Shown: positions 9,417-19,277 of the stretch, one piece after another
Position numbering within the stretch: the first letter of the stretch is position 1
How the letters are laid out: the number at the start of each line of letters is the position of its first letter
Source of the DNA: CAXBGS01 sp963975425
GTDB lineage: Bacteria; Planctomycetota; Planctomycetia; Pirellulales; Pirellulaceae
Length of the DNA: 64,000 nucleotides
Direction of reading: 5' to 3'
Assembly (NCBI GenBank): GCA_963975425.1
Contig: CAXBGS010000001.1
Location: 372,001-436,000, forward strand
Program-made: the position numbers and the translations under genes
The notes under the pieces: generated by a model
The model's input: the letters and a program-made list of their open reading frames with translations, nothing else
What the model was told of the DNA's origin: nothing
Databases searched by the model: none

Positions 9417-12400
9417 CTATTTCGATACGACTTCGTCGAGGTTCAGCAGCGTGCTGGCAAGTAAAACCCAAGGAGCGATCGTCGTTTCTTCGTCACCGGC
9501 AAGTTGCTTGGCGGCCTCGGAATCCCTGCGGTAATGTTCTTGCAAATCACTCAACAGACCGATCAACTCGTTTGTCTCTTCACTCGACGGCGGACGAATG
9601 GTAACCGTTTCGAACATCCACTTGATGCGATCCTTGTCATCGGTCAGGCCCGGCTGGTCCAATGCGCGTTTGGCAAAATGCTTTGACGCTTCCAAATACT
9701 GGGTTTCATTCATCAACAACAACGCCTGCAGCGGCGTGTTGGTGCGTTCGCGGCGAGCGGTACAGGATTCACGACTGGGTGCATCGAAAGTGGACATCTG
9801 AGGTGGCGAGCTGGTGCGTTTCCAAAAGATGTAGACACTGCGACGATAGACTCGATCACCGGTATCGGGCGTAAAGCTGGCCGTGTTGCTGTTGGTGTAT
9901 CCGACCGCATACCACAGACCTTCCGGCTGCGGCGGCTTGACACTTTTTCCGCCCAGCTGATTGGCCAATAGACCAGAGATCGCCAAGGCTTGATCTCGCA
10001 ACACTTCGGCGTCGAGCCGATGCCGTGGTCCACGCGCGTACAAGCGATTCTCAGGGTCGATTCGCTTCATCGGTTCGGTCACGCTGTAGTCGCGGCGGTA
10101 CGCCTTTGTCATGACCAGTTGCTTCATCATCCGTTTGACATCCCAGCCGGTTTCACGGAAATCGATCGCGAGCGCGTCCAACAATTCCGGATGGCTGGGC
10201 GGCTCACCTTGACTGCCAAAGTCTTCGCTGGTCTTGACCAAACCGACGCCAAAAACCTGTTGCCAAAATCGGTTGACGGCCACCCGCGCGGTCAGCGGGT
10301 GGTCCGCCGATGTCAGCCACGTCGCCAGTCCCAGCCGGTCGCGTGACCATTCATCCTGCATCGGCGGCAAGAAACCTGGCGTCGCACGCGGGACCACTTC
10401 ACCCGGCTGGTCGTACTGGCCTCGCATCAAGAGATGCGCCTCACGTGGTTCGTCCAGCTCTTTCCAAACCAAGGTGGTCGGAATCGCCTCTTTGAGTTTC
10501 TCTTGTGACTTGACCAAACCCTTTTCGAGGTCCTGCAGGGCCAACCAATCAGGATGCAAACAACAGACTTCGCGGTAGTACCGTCGGATTGCATCGCGAT
10601 CTAATTTTGTACGTTGATCCTCAGGGCGACTGAGCAGATCAACCAGCGATTCGGGCGGCGGAATCATTGGCGAACGAAACGCGTACGTCAATTCATTGTT
10701 GCCGGCGTGATTGACGAGCTTAAAGAACAAGTGATTCTCGCCCTTGCGAAAATTCAAGCTGTACTCGTTGCGGAGCGGGCGGATCGTTCTTTGGCCTCGT
10801 AAGATGCCAATCTGTTTGCCGTTCAAGAAAACTTGGTGTCCGTCGTCGCTGCCCAGCATCAATTGCACCGTTTGCTCTGACGGCGAGTCGACCGTTTGGT
10901 GAATGAGCGTTACCGAAGCCTGATCGTCAAGCGATTCGATCGTGTTGACTTCGACGGGGACAAGGTCCGTCCGCTTGGTCCAGCGGAAAACGTCTTCGCC
11001 GCGTTTGACTTCCTGATCAAAATCGAACGTCGTGCTAGTTTCGCCGAACCGCCGTGCGTAGCCGGAACTTGCACCGTCAATCGGCATCGGGCCGACCAGA
11101 TGAACGTCGCTGAAACGAATCCGTTTGTCTTCCGATGGTCGCGGTGGCGCGTCGCTAACGGAAAGGCGGACGCGTTTGAACTGATGCTTGGCGTATTGCG
11201 ATTTGTACTGGAGTTGGATTCGAATTTTGGTCCCCGCCGGTTGTCCCATCAGCGAGGGCGCGATGAACCACGCGGTTCGCGGGCCGGGTTCGTCATGTCC
11301 ACCGACCGCCCATCCCGCATCGGGTTCGGTCTTTTTGTCAAACGCAAAGTTGACCGTAAAGGAATCGCCGCTTTGTTCATGACTTGCCAGCCCATGAAGG
11401 ATCGGGACCCGCAACCATTCGGGTTGACCATTGCCGGGTGCGGCCGTCTCGACGACGATTTCGCTGAGTACCGCGTTTCCGTTGGATGAGGCGCCCACTC
11501 GGTTTGCATGGGTCAGGTCGTCCGCAGAATACTCTTCTTCTTCGCCCGCGATCGGCGGATCACACAGCGCTTCGAGTTGCAGCGTTTGCCACTGCACGAC
11601 AGCTTGCTGCGAATCGACCTGCTGCGGCAACTCGGCGATGATCGTGGTGGTGTCTTGTTTGGCCGCCTCGCCGGCAAGCTGAATCGAACCGTCGCCCAAG
11701 ACGTTCAGTTCAACGCCACTTTCGCTGGCGACCTTGATCGGACGAATGACCTGCGTGACGGCTTCGTCGTCGTTGACGATCGATCGCTGCCACGCGGCCT
11801 GTGCAGCATCAACCGAGGGAATCGGCCCACGCATTTCGCGGCGGACTTCGTTGAGCTGGTTTGCATAACTGGCCAATTGGTTCGTTTGGCTTTCATCGGG
11901 CACAAAGACGGTCGGCACGGGCGCTTTGTCATTCCCATCCATCGCGCGGCCATCCAAACTATTAAAAAAGGCCGACAACGAGTAATAGTCGCGTTGTGAA
12001 ATCGGATCGAATTTGTGGTCGTGGCAAACCGCACAGCCGGTCGTCAGTCCCAAAAAGACTGTCCCAAATGCGTCGGTGCGATCCATCACGTTTCGCGCGA
12101 ACACTTCTTCGTAAATCGAACCGCCTTCGTTCGTGGTCACATTCAGCCGATTGAATCCGCTGGCGATCAGCTGATCTCTGGTCGCCTCTGGCAATAAATC
12201 GCCAGCCAGTTGCTCGGTGATAAATTGGTCCATCGGCATGTTCTGGTTAAACGCGTCGATCACCCAATCGCGATAAGGCCACATCTCGCGATAGTTATCC
12301 AGGTGCAAACCATGCGTATCACCGTAGCGCACCAAATCCAACCAGTACCGCCCCATGTGTTCGCCATAGCGAGGTGACTGCAACAATCGATCGACCAAGT

Positions 12401-12992
12401 TCTCGTAGGCATCGGGAGTTTCATCGGCAAGAAACTCGGCGACCTGTTTTCGAGTCGGCGGCAATCCGGTCAGGTCCAAACACACGCGGCGAATCAATGA
12501 TCGACGATCGGCGATGCCGTTGGGATCTAGTCCGGCAGCCTTGATTCGCTTGTCGATCAAAGTATCGATTGCGTCGACCCCGACGTGCAGATCGGCTTGC
12601 GGCGGAACGAACGCCCAGTGTTGCTGATACTCGGCACCTTCGGCGATCCACGCCTTGAGAACCGTGATTTGTTTCTGACTGAGCGGCTTATGAAATTTTG
12701 GCGGCGGCATCTGCTCGTCGGGATCGGCCGACATCACCCGCGACAGCAAATCGCTCTCATCGACGTCACCCGCGGTGACGACGCCGAATAGGCCGTCTTC
12801 GGTATCCAAACGCAGTCCCGCCTGGCGGTCGGCTTCGTCGGGCCCGTGACACGCAAAACAATGATCCGAGAGAATCGGCCGCACGTCAGCGGAAAAGTCG
12901 ATGTTCGACTCCGCGGGTGAAGACGCAATCGCAGACGCGGCGGCTCCGACGAGAAGGAAACCGGCGCCAACGAGAATCAAACGGTTTAACAT
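9417..12992 (-). CDS. Planctomycete cytochrome C protein, PSCyt1-DUF1549-DUF1553, long form (module B)
   Basis: 1191 residues: signal peptide (about 1-24), PSCyt1 with heme motif CFACH at 45-49, DUF1549 with a second CxxCH motif, then DUF1553 in the C-terminal third. It is colinear with the 980-residue module A protein apart from about 210 extra residues near positions 400-625. The insert is beta-rich with a lectin- or carbohydrate-binding-like look, and lies just before the shared 'VGP' region that leads into DUF1553. This suggests the two modules act on different substrates, which is inference. ATG at 12992 begins a good signal peptide. It is probably an operon with the DUF1501 gene downstream. 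Confidence 0.92.
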   Translation of the reverse strand: MLNRLILVGAGFLLVGAAASAIASSPAESNIDFSADVRPILSDHCFACHGPDEADRQAGLRLDTEDGLFGVVTAGDVDESDLLSRVMSADPDEQMPPPKFHKPLSQKQITVLKAWIAEGAEYQQHWAFVPPQADLHVGVDAIDTLIDKRIKAAGLDPNGIADRRSLIRRVCLDLTGLPPTRKQVAEFLADETPDAYENLVDRLLQSPRYGEHMGRYWLDLVRYGDTHGLHLDNYREMWPYRDWVIDAFNQNMPMDQFITEQLAGDLLPEATRDQLIASGFNRLNVTTNEGGSIYEEVFARNVMDRTDAFGTVFLGLTTGCAVCHDHKFDPISQRDYYSLSAFFNSLDGRAMDGNDKAPVPTVFVPDESQTNQLASYANQLNEVRREMRGPIPSVDAAQAAWQRSIVNDDEAVTQVIRPIKVASESGVELNVLGDGSIQLAGEAAKQDTTTIIAELPQQVDSQQAVVQWQTLQLEALCDPPIAGEEEEYSADDLTHANRVGASSNGNAVLSEIVVETAAPGNGQPEWLRVPILHGLASHEQSGDSFTVNFAFDKKTEPDAGWAVGGHDEPGPRTAWFIAPSLMGQPAGTKIRIQLQYKSQYAKHQFKRVRLSVSDAPPRPSEDKRIRFSDVHLVGPMPIDGASSGYARRFGETSTTFDFDQEVKRGEDVFRWTKRTDLVPVEVNTIESLDDQASVTLIHQTVDSPSEQTVQLMLGSDDGHQVFLNGKQIGILRGQRTIRPLRNEYSLNFRKGENHLFFKLVNHAGNNELTYAFRSPMIPPPESLVDLLSRPEDQRTKLDRDAIRRYYREVCCLHPDWLALQDLEKGLVKSQEKLKEAIPTTLVWKELDEPREAHLLMRGQYDQPGEVVPRATPGFLPPMQDEWSRDRLGLATWLTSADHPLTARVAVNRFWQQVFGVGLVKTSEDFGSQGEPPSHPELLDALAIDFRETGWDVKRMMKQLVMTKAYRRDYSVTEPMKRIDPENRLYARGPRHRLDAEVLRDQALAISGLLANQLGGKSVKPPQPEGLWYAVGYTNSNTASFTPDTGDRVYRRSVYIFWKRTSSPPQMSTFDAPSRESCTARRERTNTPLQALLLMNETQYLEASKHFAKRALDQPGLTDDKDRIKWMFETVTIRPPSSEETNELIGLLSDLQEHYRRDSEAAKQLAGDEETTIAPWVLLASTLLNLDEVVSK

Positions 12993-13402
12993 GCCATCCA
13001 GATCGCAAAGAGGAACAGCGAATCAATTTTTCTGTGCCCAAGCAATGGGCGTGGTGGGATTCCTATTCTAACGCCGTTGTCGAGCCAAGCCAAACATCAA
13101 CAATGTCGATATCTGCGAAAGCCCTCTGTTTCGCGGCAGGCGGCACACAATTGATGGCCGCATCGCTTCACGGCCACCCCCCCGACCTACGCGGTTCGGC
13201 AACGCAATATCATCGATGCAATTCGCCAACGACGGGAACGGACAAGTGTTCAGCCAACCCAAAAGCCGCTCATTGCCGATCGGACAAGTGTTCCGTTAAA
13301 CCGTAGCGACTGAACCGATTGCCCGGAACAATTCGATTGATTTTGGCAATTGAAAGGATGTTCGAAGCGGGCATGCGGATCGGTCTTGCCGAATTTGACG
13401 GC
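12993..13402. promoter_or_regulatory. Divergent intergenic region with a 13-bp direct repeat
   Basis: This spacer separates the module B cytochrome gene (minus) from the porin gene (plus). An exact 13-base repeat, CGGACAAGTGTTC, occurs at 13239-13251 and 13281-13293, 42 bases apart (about four helical turns). It lies 110-160 bases upstream of the preferred porin start. That spacing is compatible with an operator pair, but no regulator is known. I see no other gene here. Confidence 0.4.
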
Positions 13403-14893
13403 ATGGATATCGCAATATCAAAAGCCGACTTCCGTATCGTGTTGGTCGGTTTCATGTCTGTGCTGGTTTCACCGTGCGCGATTCTGCGGGCCGCCGATCC
13501 GAACTTTGCTGCTGCAGCGAGCGCATACAAACAGAGCTTTCTCGAGAACGATTTCTCGTACCTGGATGCTGATGACTACAGCGGAGGGTATCTCGGCGAG
13601 TCCTTAAAGCGTCTGCGGCCGTACCGCAACGTCACCGTCGATGTCGGCGGACGCTATCGAGCCAGGTATCACAACGAAAACAACTTGCGGCGTCGACGGC
13701 TCACTGGCGCAAGTGATGACTTCGTGCTTCACCAAACATTTCTGTTCGCCGATATACACCTTGGTGACGAACTGCGAATCTTTGCGCAAGGGATTGACGC
13801 CAATAGCGACGGCAATGATTTGCAGCCGCGTGCGACAGAAGTCAATCGGCTGGATATGCAAATGTTGGCCATCGACGCTTTGTTGTGGGGCGATGGCGGC
13901 GATCAGGAATTATGGATCCGCGGTGGCCGGCAAGAAATGTACTATGGATCCCAGCGCTTGGTTGCCAGCCGACCTTGGCGAAACACGCCGTTGACGCATG
14001 ACGGTTTCCGCATGTGGTGGAAAGACGGCGATCACCGGTGGGACACGTTCTGGGTCCGTCCGATCAATCCATCACAGCATTTACCGGAAGACCACAACTT
14101 CGATCATCCCGATCAAAGCCGCCAGTTTTATGGTTCCTTTTTCGAGACCAAGAACAAGCAACGTACGTTAAACCTGTTCTACTTTGGTTTAACCGAGCAG
14201 GACAACATCGTGCCAGCCTTTGATGGAACGCTAGGCGGGTTCGATCTGCACACCGTCGGCAGCCGCATTTTGGCCGATCAGAGCGATACGATGATCGAAC
14301 TGGAAGGCGGCTACCAGTTCGGCAAGTTCACAGGATCACAGCAATCGGCTGGGTACTTTACCGCAGGCATCGGACGTCGAATGAATCGATTGCCGTTAAG
14401 CCCGACCGTCTGGCTGTACTATGACTGGGCATCCGGCGATAACGATTTGGGCGATGACATCCACGCAACTTTCTATCACTTGGAACCGCGCGGCCACTAC
14501 TATCTCGGCTGGGCCGATCTCACCGGACGTCGGAACATCCAAGACCTGAATTTGCAAACCGCGTTTGATGTTACCGATCGAGTCGTCGGGCAAATCCAAC
14601 TGCATAACTTCTGGCTCGCCAATCGGAACGACGCGTTGTACAGCCCGGGTGGATCACCGATCTTCCACGACCCCAGTGGGTCAGCCGGCAAAGAACTTGG
14701 ACACGAGCTGGATCTACAGTTGCGTTGGACCATCACGCCACGGGCTCATCTGTTGGTCGGGTACAGCTATTTGTGGGCGGGCGATTACTTCGACAGCCCG
14801 GTCATTCAAGGCGGACCGGCCGGCACCGCGGCGAACGGAGCGGACGGAAATGACGGCGAATTGACCTATGTTCAATTCTCGCTGCGGTTCTAG
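13403..14893 (+). CDS. Alginate-export-family outer membrane porin
   Basis: 496 residues from the ATG at 13403. The open frame extends upstream to 13319, but only the 13403 start (or 13373) gives a short n-region before the hydrophobic signal (about 11-31, ending ILRA-ADP). The mature protein has alternating aromatic/hydrophobic strands, many Tyr/Trp/Gly residues and a terminal Phe (SLRF), as in outer membrane beta-barrels. The order of motifs, such as 'LWIRGGRQEMYYGSQRLV', fits the alginate_exp/AlgE-like family common in planctomycetes. Probable role: passage of anionic sugars or other small solutes. The specificity is unknown. It converges on the hydantoinase gene with a 22-base gap. Confidence 0.82.
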   Translation: MDIAISKADFRIVLVGFMSVLVSPCAILRAADPNFAAAASAYKQSFLENDFSYLDADDYSGGYLGESLKRLRPYRNVTVDVGGRYRARYHNENNLRRRRLTGASDDFVLHQTFLFADIHLGDELRIFAQGIDANSDGNDLQPRATEVNRLDMQMLAIDALLWGDGGDQELWIRGGRQEMYYGSQRLVASRPWRNTPLTHDGFRMWWKDGDHRWDTFWVRPINPSQHLPEDHNFDHPDQSRQFYGSFFETKNKQRTLNLFYFGLTEQDNIVPAFDGTLGGFDLHTVGSRILADQSDTMIELEGGYQFGKFTGSQQSAGYFTAGIGRRMNRLPLSPTVWLYYDWASGDNDLGDDIHATFYHLEPRGHYYLGWADLTGRRNIQDLNLQTAFDVTDRVVGQIQLHNFWLANRNDALYSPGGSPIFHDPSGSAGKELGHELDLQLRWTITPRAHLLVGYSYLWAGDYFDSPVIQGGPAGTAANGADGNDGELTYVQFSLRF

Positions 14894-14915
14894 CGTTCTG
14901 GCCTCTGTCGCTGTT

Positions 14916-17900
14916 CTACTTTTTCCCCCAACCTCCGCCGCCAGGCGTTTGAATGATAAGCCGATCGGTCGCTTGTGCGTCGAAAGTGACCGACGGTGAT
15001 AGCTCGGAGATTTCACCCTGATGAATCCACAGATTTCGTCCGCACATGCCGGGGTTTCCGCCAGCGGCGCCGTAAGGTGGTCGCGTTCGGCGACCGGTGA
15101 TCAACGAAATCGTTAGCGGCTTTAGAAACTCGATTTCGCGAATGATGCCGTCGCCGCCTCGATGGACGCCGGCGCCGCCACTGCCGCGCCGGATGGCGAA
15201 TCGATGCAGTCGTACTGGTAACCGAGATTCCATCACTTCCGGATCGGTGATCAGTGTGTTTGTCATGTGCGTATGCACGGCGTCGGCTCCATCCGCATCG
15301 GGCGTCGCGCCACTGCCACCGCCGATGGTTTCGTAGTAGCCAAACGTATTATCGCCGATCAGCAAATTATTCATGGTCCCTTGCGATGCGGCGGCAACCC
15401 CCAGCGCGCCAAGCAACACGTCGACAATGCGTTGACTGGTCTCGACATTACCGGCGACCACGGCTGCACACTGGCTGGGATCGGCATGCGACGGCGGGTT
15501 CAACATTCCGATCGGAATGTCTAAATCGATCTGGCGAAGCACTCCGTCACATAACGGCAAGTCCGATCCCGAAACGCAGCGCAAGACGTACAGCACCGCG
15601 GCGGTAACGATCGAAGGCGTGGCATTGAATCCGCCTGGGTGGACTGGCGCAGTGCCCGCGAAATCAATAACCAACCGTGAGTCCTGGCGTTGCAGGCGAA
15701 CTGAGATCGGCGAGCCGTCATCTAGCGCATCCTGAAAACACATCGGCGTTGCCGGAAGCGTCTTGATCCAATTCGCCACGCCTTGGCCGGCGACATCTAA
15801 AAGCCGGCCCATCAGTGCATCAATCGTTTTGACCGTGTAGGAACCGGCAAGCTCGGTCAGCGCGCTCGCACCGTAAACACCCGCGGCCTGTTGGGCGGCA
15901 ATATCGGCTAGATTTTCAGCGGGCGTGCGCGAGGGGTAACGACCTGCCGACAGTAACTCTCGCAAATCTTGTTCGTGGCTGATTCCATTGTTGACCAACG
16001 CAAACTGTCGCAGCACCACACCTTCCTCGGCCAACGAAGTCGCATCGGGTGGCATCGACCCGGGGGTGCGACCGCCGATCTCTGCGTGATGGGCACGCGA
16101 TGCGACGAAGAAATCGGGCTTCGCACCGTGGCCTGAACAAAACACGGGCGTGACGACCGTGATATCAGGCAGATGAGAACCGCCGGCAAATGGGTCGTTG
16201 GAAAGGTAACAGTCGCCCGGTGACATCTCGCCGAAATGATCAATCATGTGCCGTACGGTATGCCCCATCGCACCAAGATGAACGGGAACATGCGGGGCAT
16301 TCGCGATCAACGAACCGTCACCGCGAAAGACAGCACAGCTGTAATCGCGACGCTCCTTTACATTCACGCTGACCGCCGTACGCCGCAGGACTTCACCCAT
16401 CGCGTCAGCAATCCCCTGCAGCCGCCGCGCGACGACTTCCAACAAGACGGGATCCTGCTGCGCCGTCGTTGTCGGTTCGATCGGGGGCTGTTCATCGGCC
16501 AGCGCATCAAGAGTCTGCGCATCGAGAGTCTGGGCATCGCGAGTCTGCATCACTCGATGCTGCAAATCGCGGTTCGGTAACGCCTGTGCAGTCGGACACA
16601 ACTGGATCGTTCGGTCCGCCAACACATCGCCACGCCAACCAGGTTCGACCACCAAAGTTGACTGGTCACTTGCGATCATCGCCGGTCCCGTAATCGCGTC
16701 GCCGGGATGTAACGATGCGCGATCAGTCGACTCGGCTTGCACCCACTTACCGTCATACCAAAAACGCGTTCTTACCGGTGACGTGGTGGCGTGTTGGGAC
16801 GCGTCACGGCGATTTCCGACCACATTGTCATGAGTGACATCGTGCTGGTCGACCTTTCGTTGACCGGCATTGCTGCGCGGCGCGATCGCGGCATCGGAGG
16901 CAAGTTTGGCTTCGCACTCGATCGAAACCAATTCGCACTCACGATTCTCTCGCACGTACCCGAACGTCGCGCGGTGTTTGTCACAAAACCGAGACTGCAG
17001 TGTTTCGACAGGGTACAGAGCAAGGTCCAACCCAGCATCGGTGCCTGCGAAACGGACTTCACACTGCCAGCGGAACACAGGATCAATATTGCCCGCCGAC
17101 TCTTCGGCCAATTGTTGGGTCGCGTCTCGCTGCAACTCGTTTGCGATGGACTCGATCACGACCGGAAGCTTTTCGTCGATGCGATGGTAGACGCCCTGCG
17201 TCACGACACGTCCGACATCCGCCAATCCCATGCCCAACGCACTCAGCACCGATGCATCGGGATGATCCAAGATGCGTTCCATCTGCAATGCTTCGGCGAC
17301 GCGGCAAAGATGCGCCCCGGCGGCGCCACCGAATCCGACCAGCGTCATCTTGCGAACGTCGCTGCCCTGAGCGGTGCTGATCGCGCGGACCGCTTCGGCC
17401 ATGTGCGTCACGGCGATCTGCAAGAAACCTTCGGCAAGATCCAAATCAACGTCAGCGTGTTCCGAAGGCTTGCTGCCAGCGTTAGATGAGTATGCGGCAC
17501 AGTCGGCCAAACGCTGCCTCGCCGCCGCGACATCGAGCGGAAACGGAAATCGTTCCGCCGGCAGCCGACCTAACAACAGGTTCACATCAGTGACCGTCAG
17601 CGGACCGCCGCGTCCATAACAGGCCGGTCCGGGATCCGCGCCGGCACTGCGTGGACCGACGATCATCCGGCCGTCGACGATATCGCAAACCGAGCCGCCG
17701 CCCGCTGCGACCGTTTGAATGTCCATCGTCGTCGTCATCACGCGAACGCCCGAGACGCGTGACTCACTGCGACGCCCCACGCTTCCTTCAAATCGGCTTA
17801 CGTCCGTGCTGGTTCCGCCCATATCCAAACCGATCGCCGCATCGGCCCCGGCGCTGCGAGCCACATGCGCGAGCGCCACGACACCGCCGGCAGGTCCCGA

Positions 17901-19145
17901 AAGAATACTATCGCGGCCGCGAAATGCGTCGGGTGAAACCAGATTGCCGTTGCTGGTCATCAATCGCAATCGACAAGCATCGTGGCCGCCGAATTGTTGC
18001 CAAACCCGATCCACATAGCCGCGCAGCACTGGGTTCAGATACGCATCCAGCGTCGTCGTCTCGGCTCGCGAAACAAGTTTGATCAGCGGCGCCACCTCGT
18101 GCGAACAACTCACATCGTCAAACCCGACTTCGCGAGCCAAGTTCGCGGCAATCCGCTCGTGTTCGTCATTGACGTAAGCGTGCAGCAAACAAATCGCCAA
18201 CGACTGGACACCCAGATCACGGAGCCGTCGCAATTCAGCCTTTAAATGTTTCGTATTGATCGGACGCAAGACTTTTCCCGACGCATCCAATCGCTCATCG
18301 ACTTCGACGACATGTGCGGCCAGCGAAGCCGGCTTTTTGATGTTCAGAGCAAAGAGGTCTGGCCGATCTTGCTGACCGATGTTCAAGACGTCGGCGAACC
18401 CTTGGGTCGTGACCAGCGCCGTCGTTGCTCCCGAGCGAGTCAGTAACGCGTTGGTCCCACGGGTCGTGCCCAGCCGGACGTCTAGCGGCGGCAACGGCTG
18501 CGACAGCGGGATCCCCAACAACAAACGAGTCGCCAGGACCGGGGCTTCGAGATGTGGATCCAGTTGAATGATCGCACCGGGGTGCAGCGAATTGACCGAC
18601 GCGGCGACCCGCGGTGCCACGGTCGCGTCGCGATTCGCCCTGTCCGTGATTCCCAGTCCGTCTATCTCACTTGACGCTATTTCACGTACTGTGATTTCGC
18701 CGCCCGTTGTTGCCCCGCCGGATGTCACGCTGTCTTTGATTGCCTCGTCGACCGATTGGCGTTCGATGCGGCCGATCGCCGACACTGACTGGCCATCATG
18801 AATCAGCGACACGTCGGCGCCGCGCCAAAAGTCTTCGGTCGACGCGGAGTGCTGGTCGGCATGGGAGAATTGGACGTGAAATCGATCGGCCGATAACACC
18901 CGAGTCACTTCGGCGCGAGTCACGCCGCTGCTGAGCACCTTTAAACATCGCCGCTGCCCACCGACATTGACGAAACAGTCGGTGAACGTCCCGCCGACGT
19001 CGACCCAGACACGTATGGCGTTGTCTTGTAACGGAATATCGTGTTTGGCTGATGACACTTGAAATTCAAACGTAGACGGGAATGAAACCTGCGATGTTTC
19101 GGCATCGGGCACTCGGGTGTTTGATGTCGCGACGACCGAAAGCAT
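14916..19145 (-). CDS. Fused hydantoinase/5-oxoprolinase (HyuA-HyuB)
   Basis: 1409 residues combining both subunits in one chain. The HyuA half starts with the ATP-binding signature DVGGTFTD (about residue 49) and continues through 'IGLDMGGTSTDVSR' and a GGGS motif. The HyuB half begins near residue 900 ('DPVLLEVVARRLQGIADAMG') and ends with a glycine-rich tail (GGGGWGKK). The family performs ATP-dependent hydrolysis of cyclic amides such as 5-oxoproline or hydantoins. Eukaryotic 5-oxoprolinase has the same fused layout, whereas many bacteria have two genes. The fusion frame is continuous with no sign of a frameshift. The first 40 residues are unlike the family, so a slightly later start is possible. 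Confidence 0.9.
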   Translation of the reverse strand: MLSVVATSNTRVPDAETSQVSFPSTFEFQVSSAKHDIPLQDNAIRVWVDVGGTFTDCFVNVGGQRRCLKVLSSGVTRAEVTRVLSADRFHVQFSHADQHSASTEDFWRGADVSLIHDGQSVSAIGRIERQSVDEAIKDSVTSGGATTGGEITVREIASSEIDGLGITDRANRDATVAPRVAASVNSLHPGAIIQLDPHLEAPVLATRLLLGIPLSQPLPPLDVRLGTTRGTNALLTRSGATTALVTTQGFADVLNIGQQDRPDLFALNIKKPASLAAHVVEVDERLDASGKVLRPINTKHLKAELRRLRDLGVQSLAICLLHAYVNDEHERIAANLAREVGFDDVSCSHEVAPLIKLVSRAETTTLDAYLNPVLRGYVDRVWQQFGGHDACRLRLMTSNGNLVSPDAFRGRDSILSGPAGGVVALAHVARSAGADAAIGLDMGGTSTDVSRFEGSVGRRSESRVSGVRVMTTTMDIQTVAAGGGSVCDIVDGRMIVGPRSAGADPGPACYGRGGPLTVTDVNLLLGRLPAERFPFPLDVAAARQRLADCAAYSSNAGSKPSEHADVDLDLAEGFLQIAVTHMAEAVRAISTAQGSDVRKMTLVGFGGAAGAHLCRVAEALQMERILDHPDASVLSALGMGLADVGRVVTQGVYHRIDEKLPVVIESIANELQRDATQQLAEESAGNIDPVFRWQCEVRFAGTDAGLDLALYPVETLQSRFCDKHRATFGYVRENRECELVSIECEAKLASDAAIAPRSNAGQRKVDQHDVTHDNVVGNRRDASQHATTSPVRTRFWYDGKWVQAESTDRASLHPGDAITGPAMIASDQSTLVVEPGWRGDVLADRTIQLCPTAQALPNRDLQHRVMQTRDAQTLDAQTLDALADEQPPIEPTTTAQQDPVLLEVVARRLQGIADAMGEVLRRTAVSVNVKERRDYSCAVFRGDGSLIANAPHVPVHLGAMGHTVRHMIDHFGEMSPGDCYLSNDPFAGGSHLPDITVVTPVFCSGHGAKPDFFVASRAHHAEIGGRTPGSMPPDATSLAEEGVVLRQFALVNNGISHEQDLRELLSAGRYPSRTPAENLADIAAQQAAGVYGASALTELAGSYTVKTIDALMGRLLDVAGQGVANWIKTLPATPMCFQDALDDGSPISVRLQRQDSRLVIDFAGTAPVHPGGFNATPSIVTAAVLYVLRCVSGSDLPLCDGVLRQIDLDIPIGMLNPPSHADPSQCAAVVAGNVETSQRIVDVLLGALGVAAASQGTMNNLLIGDNTFGYYETIGGGSGATPDADGADAVHTHMTNTLITDPEVMESRLPVRLHRFAIRRGSGGAGVHRGGDGIIREIEFLKPLTISLITGRRTRPPYGAAGGNPGMCGRNLWIHQGEISELSPSVTFDAQATDRLIIQTPGGGGWGKK

Positions 19146-19277
19146 TTCATGCCGCGACGAATCGAGCTCAAACGAATCGAGCCCGGTTCCGGGCCATTGT
19201 ATGTTTCGTTCTACCGAATGCCTGGCACGATCAAACCGGTTTGCGGGACCGAGGACGCCAGGCCGTCGAAAAGTTCG

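Noticed and set aside
3221..12992. Transposon-mediated duplication of the cytochrome modules
   Set aside because: No inverted repeats, target duplications or transposase remains were seen at the borders. Ordinary tandem duplication is enough.
14916..19145. Artificial fusion of HyuA and HyuB by a sequencing error
   Set aside because: The frame is continuous over the junction, and fused forms are known in the oxoprolinase family.
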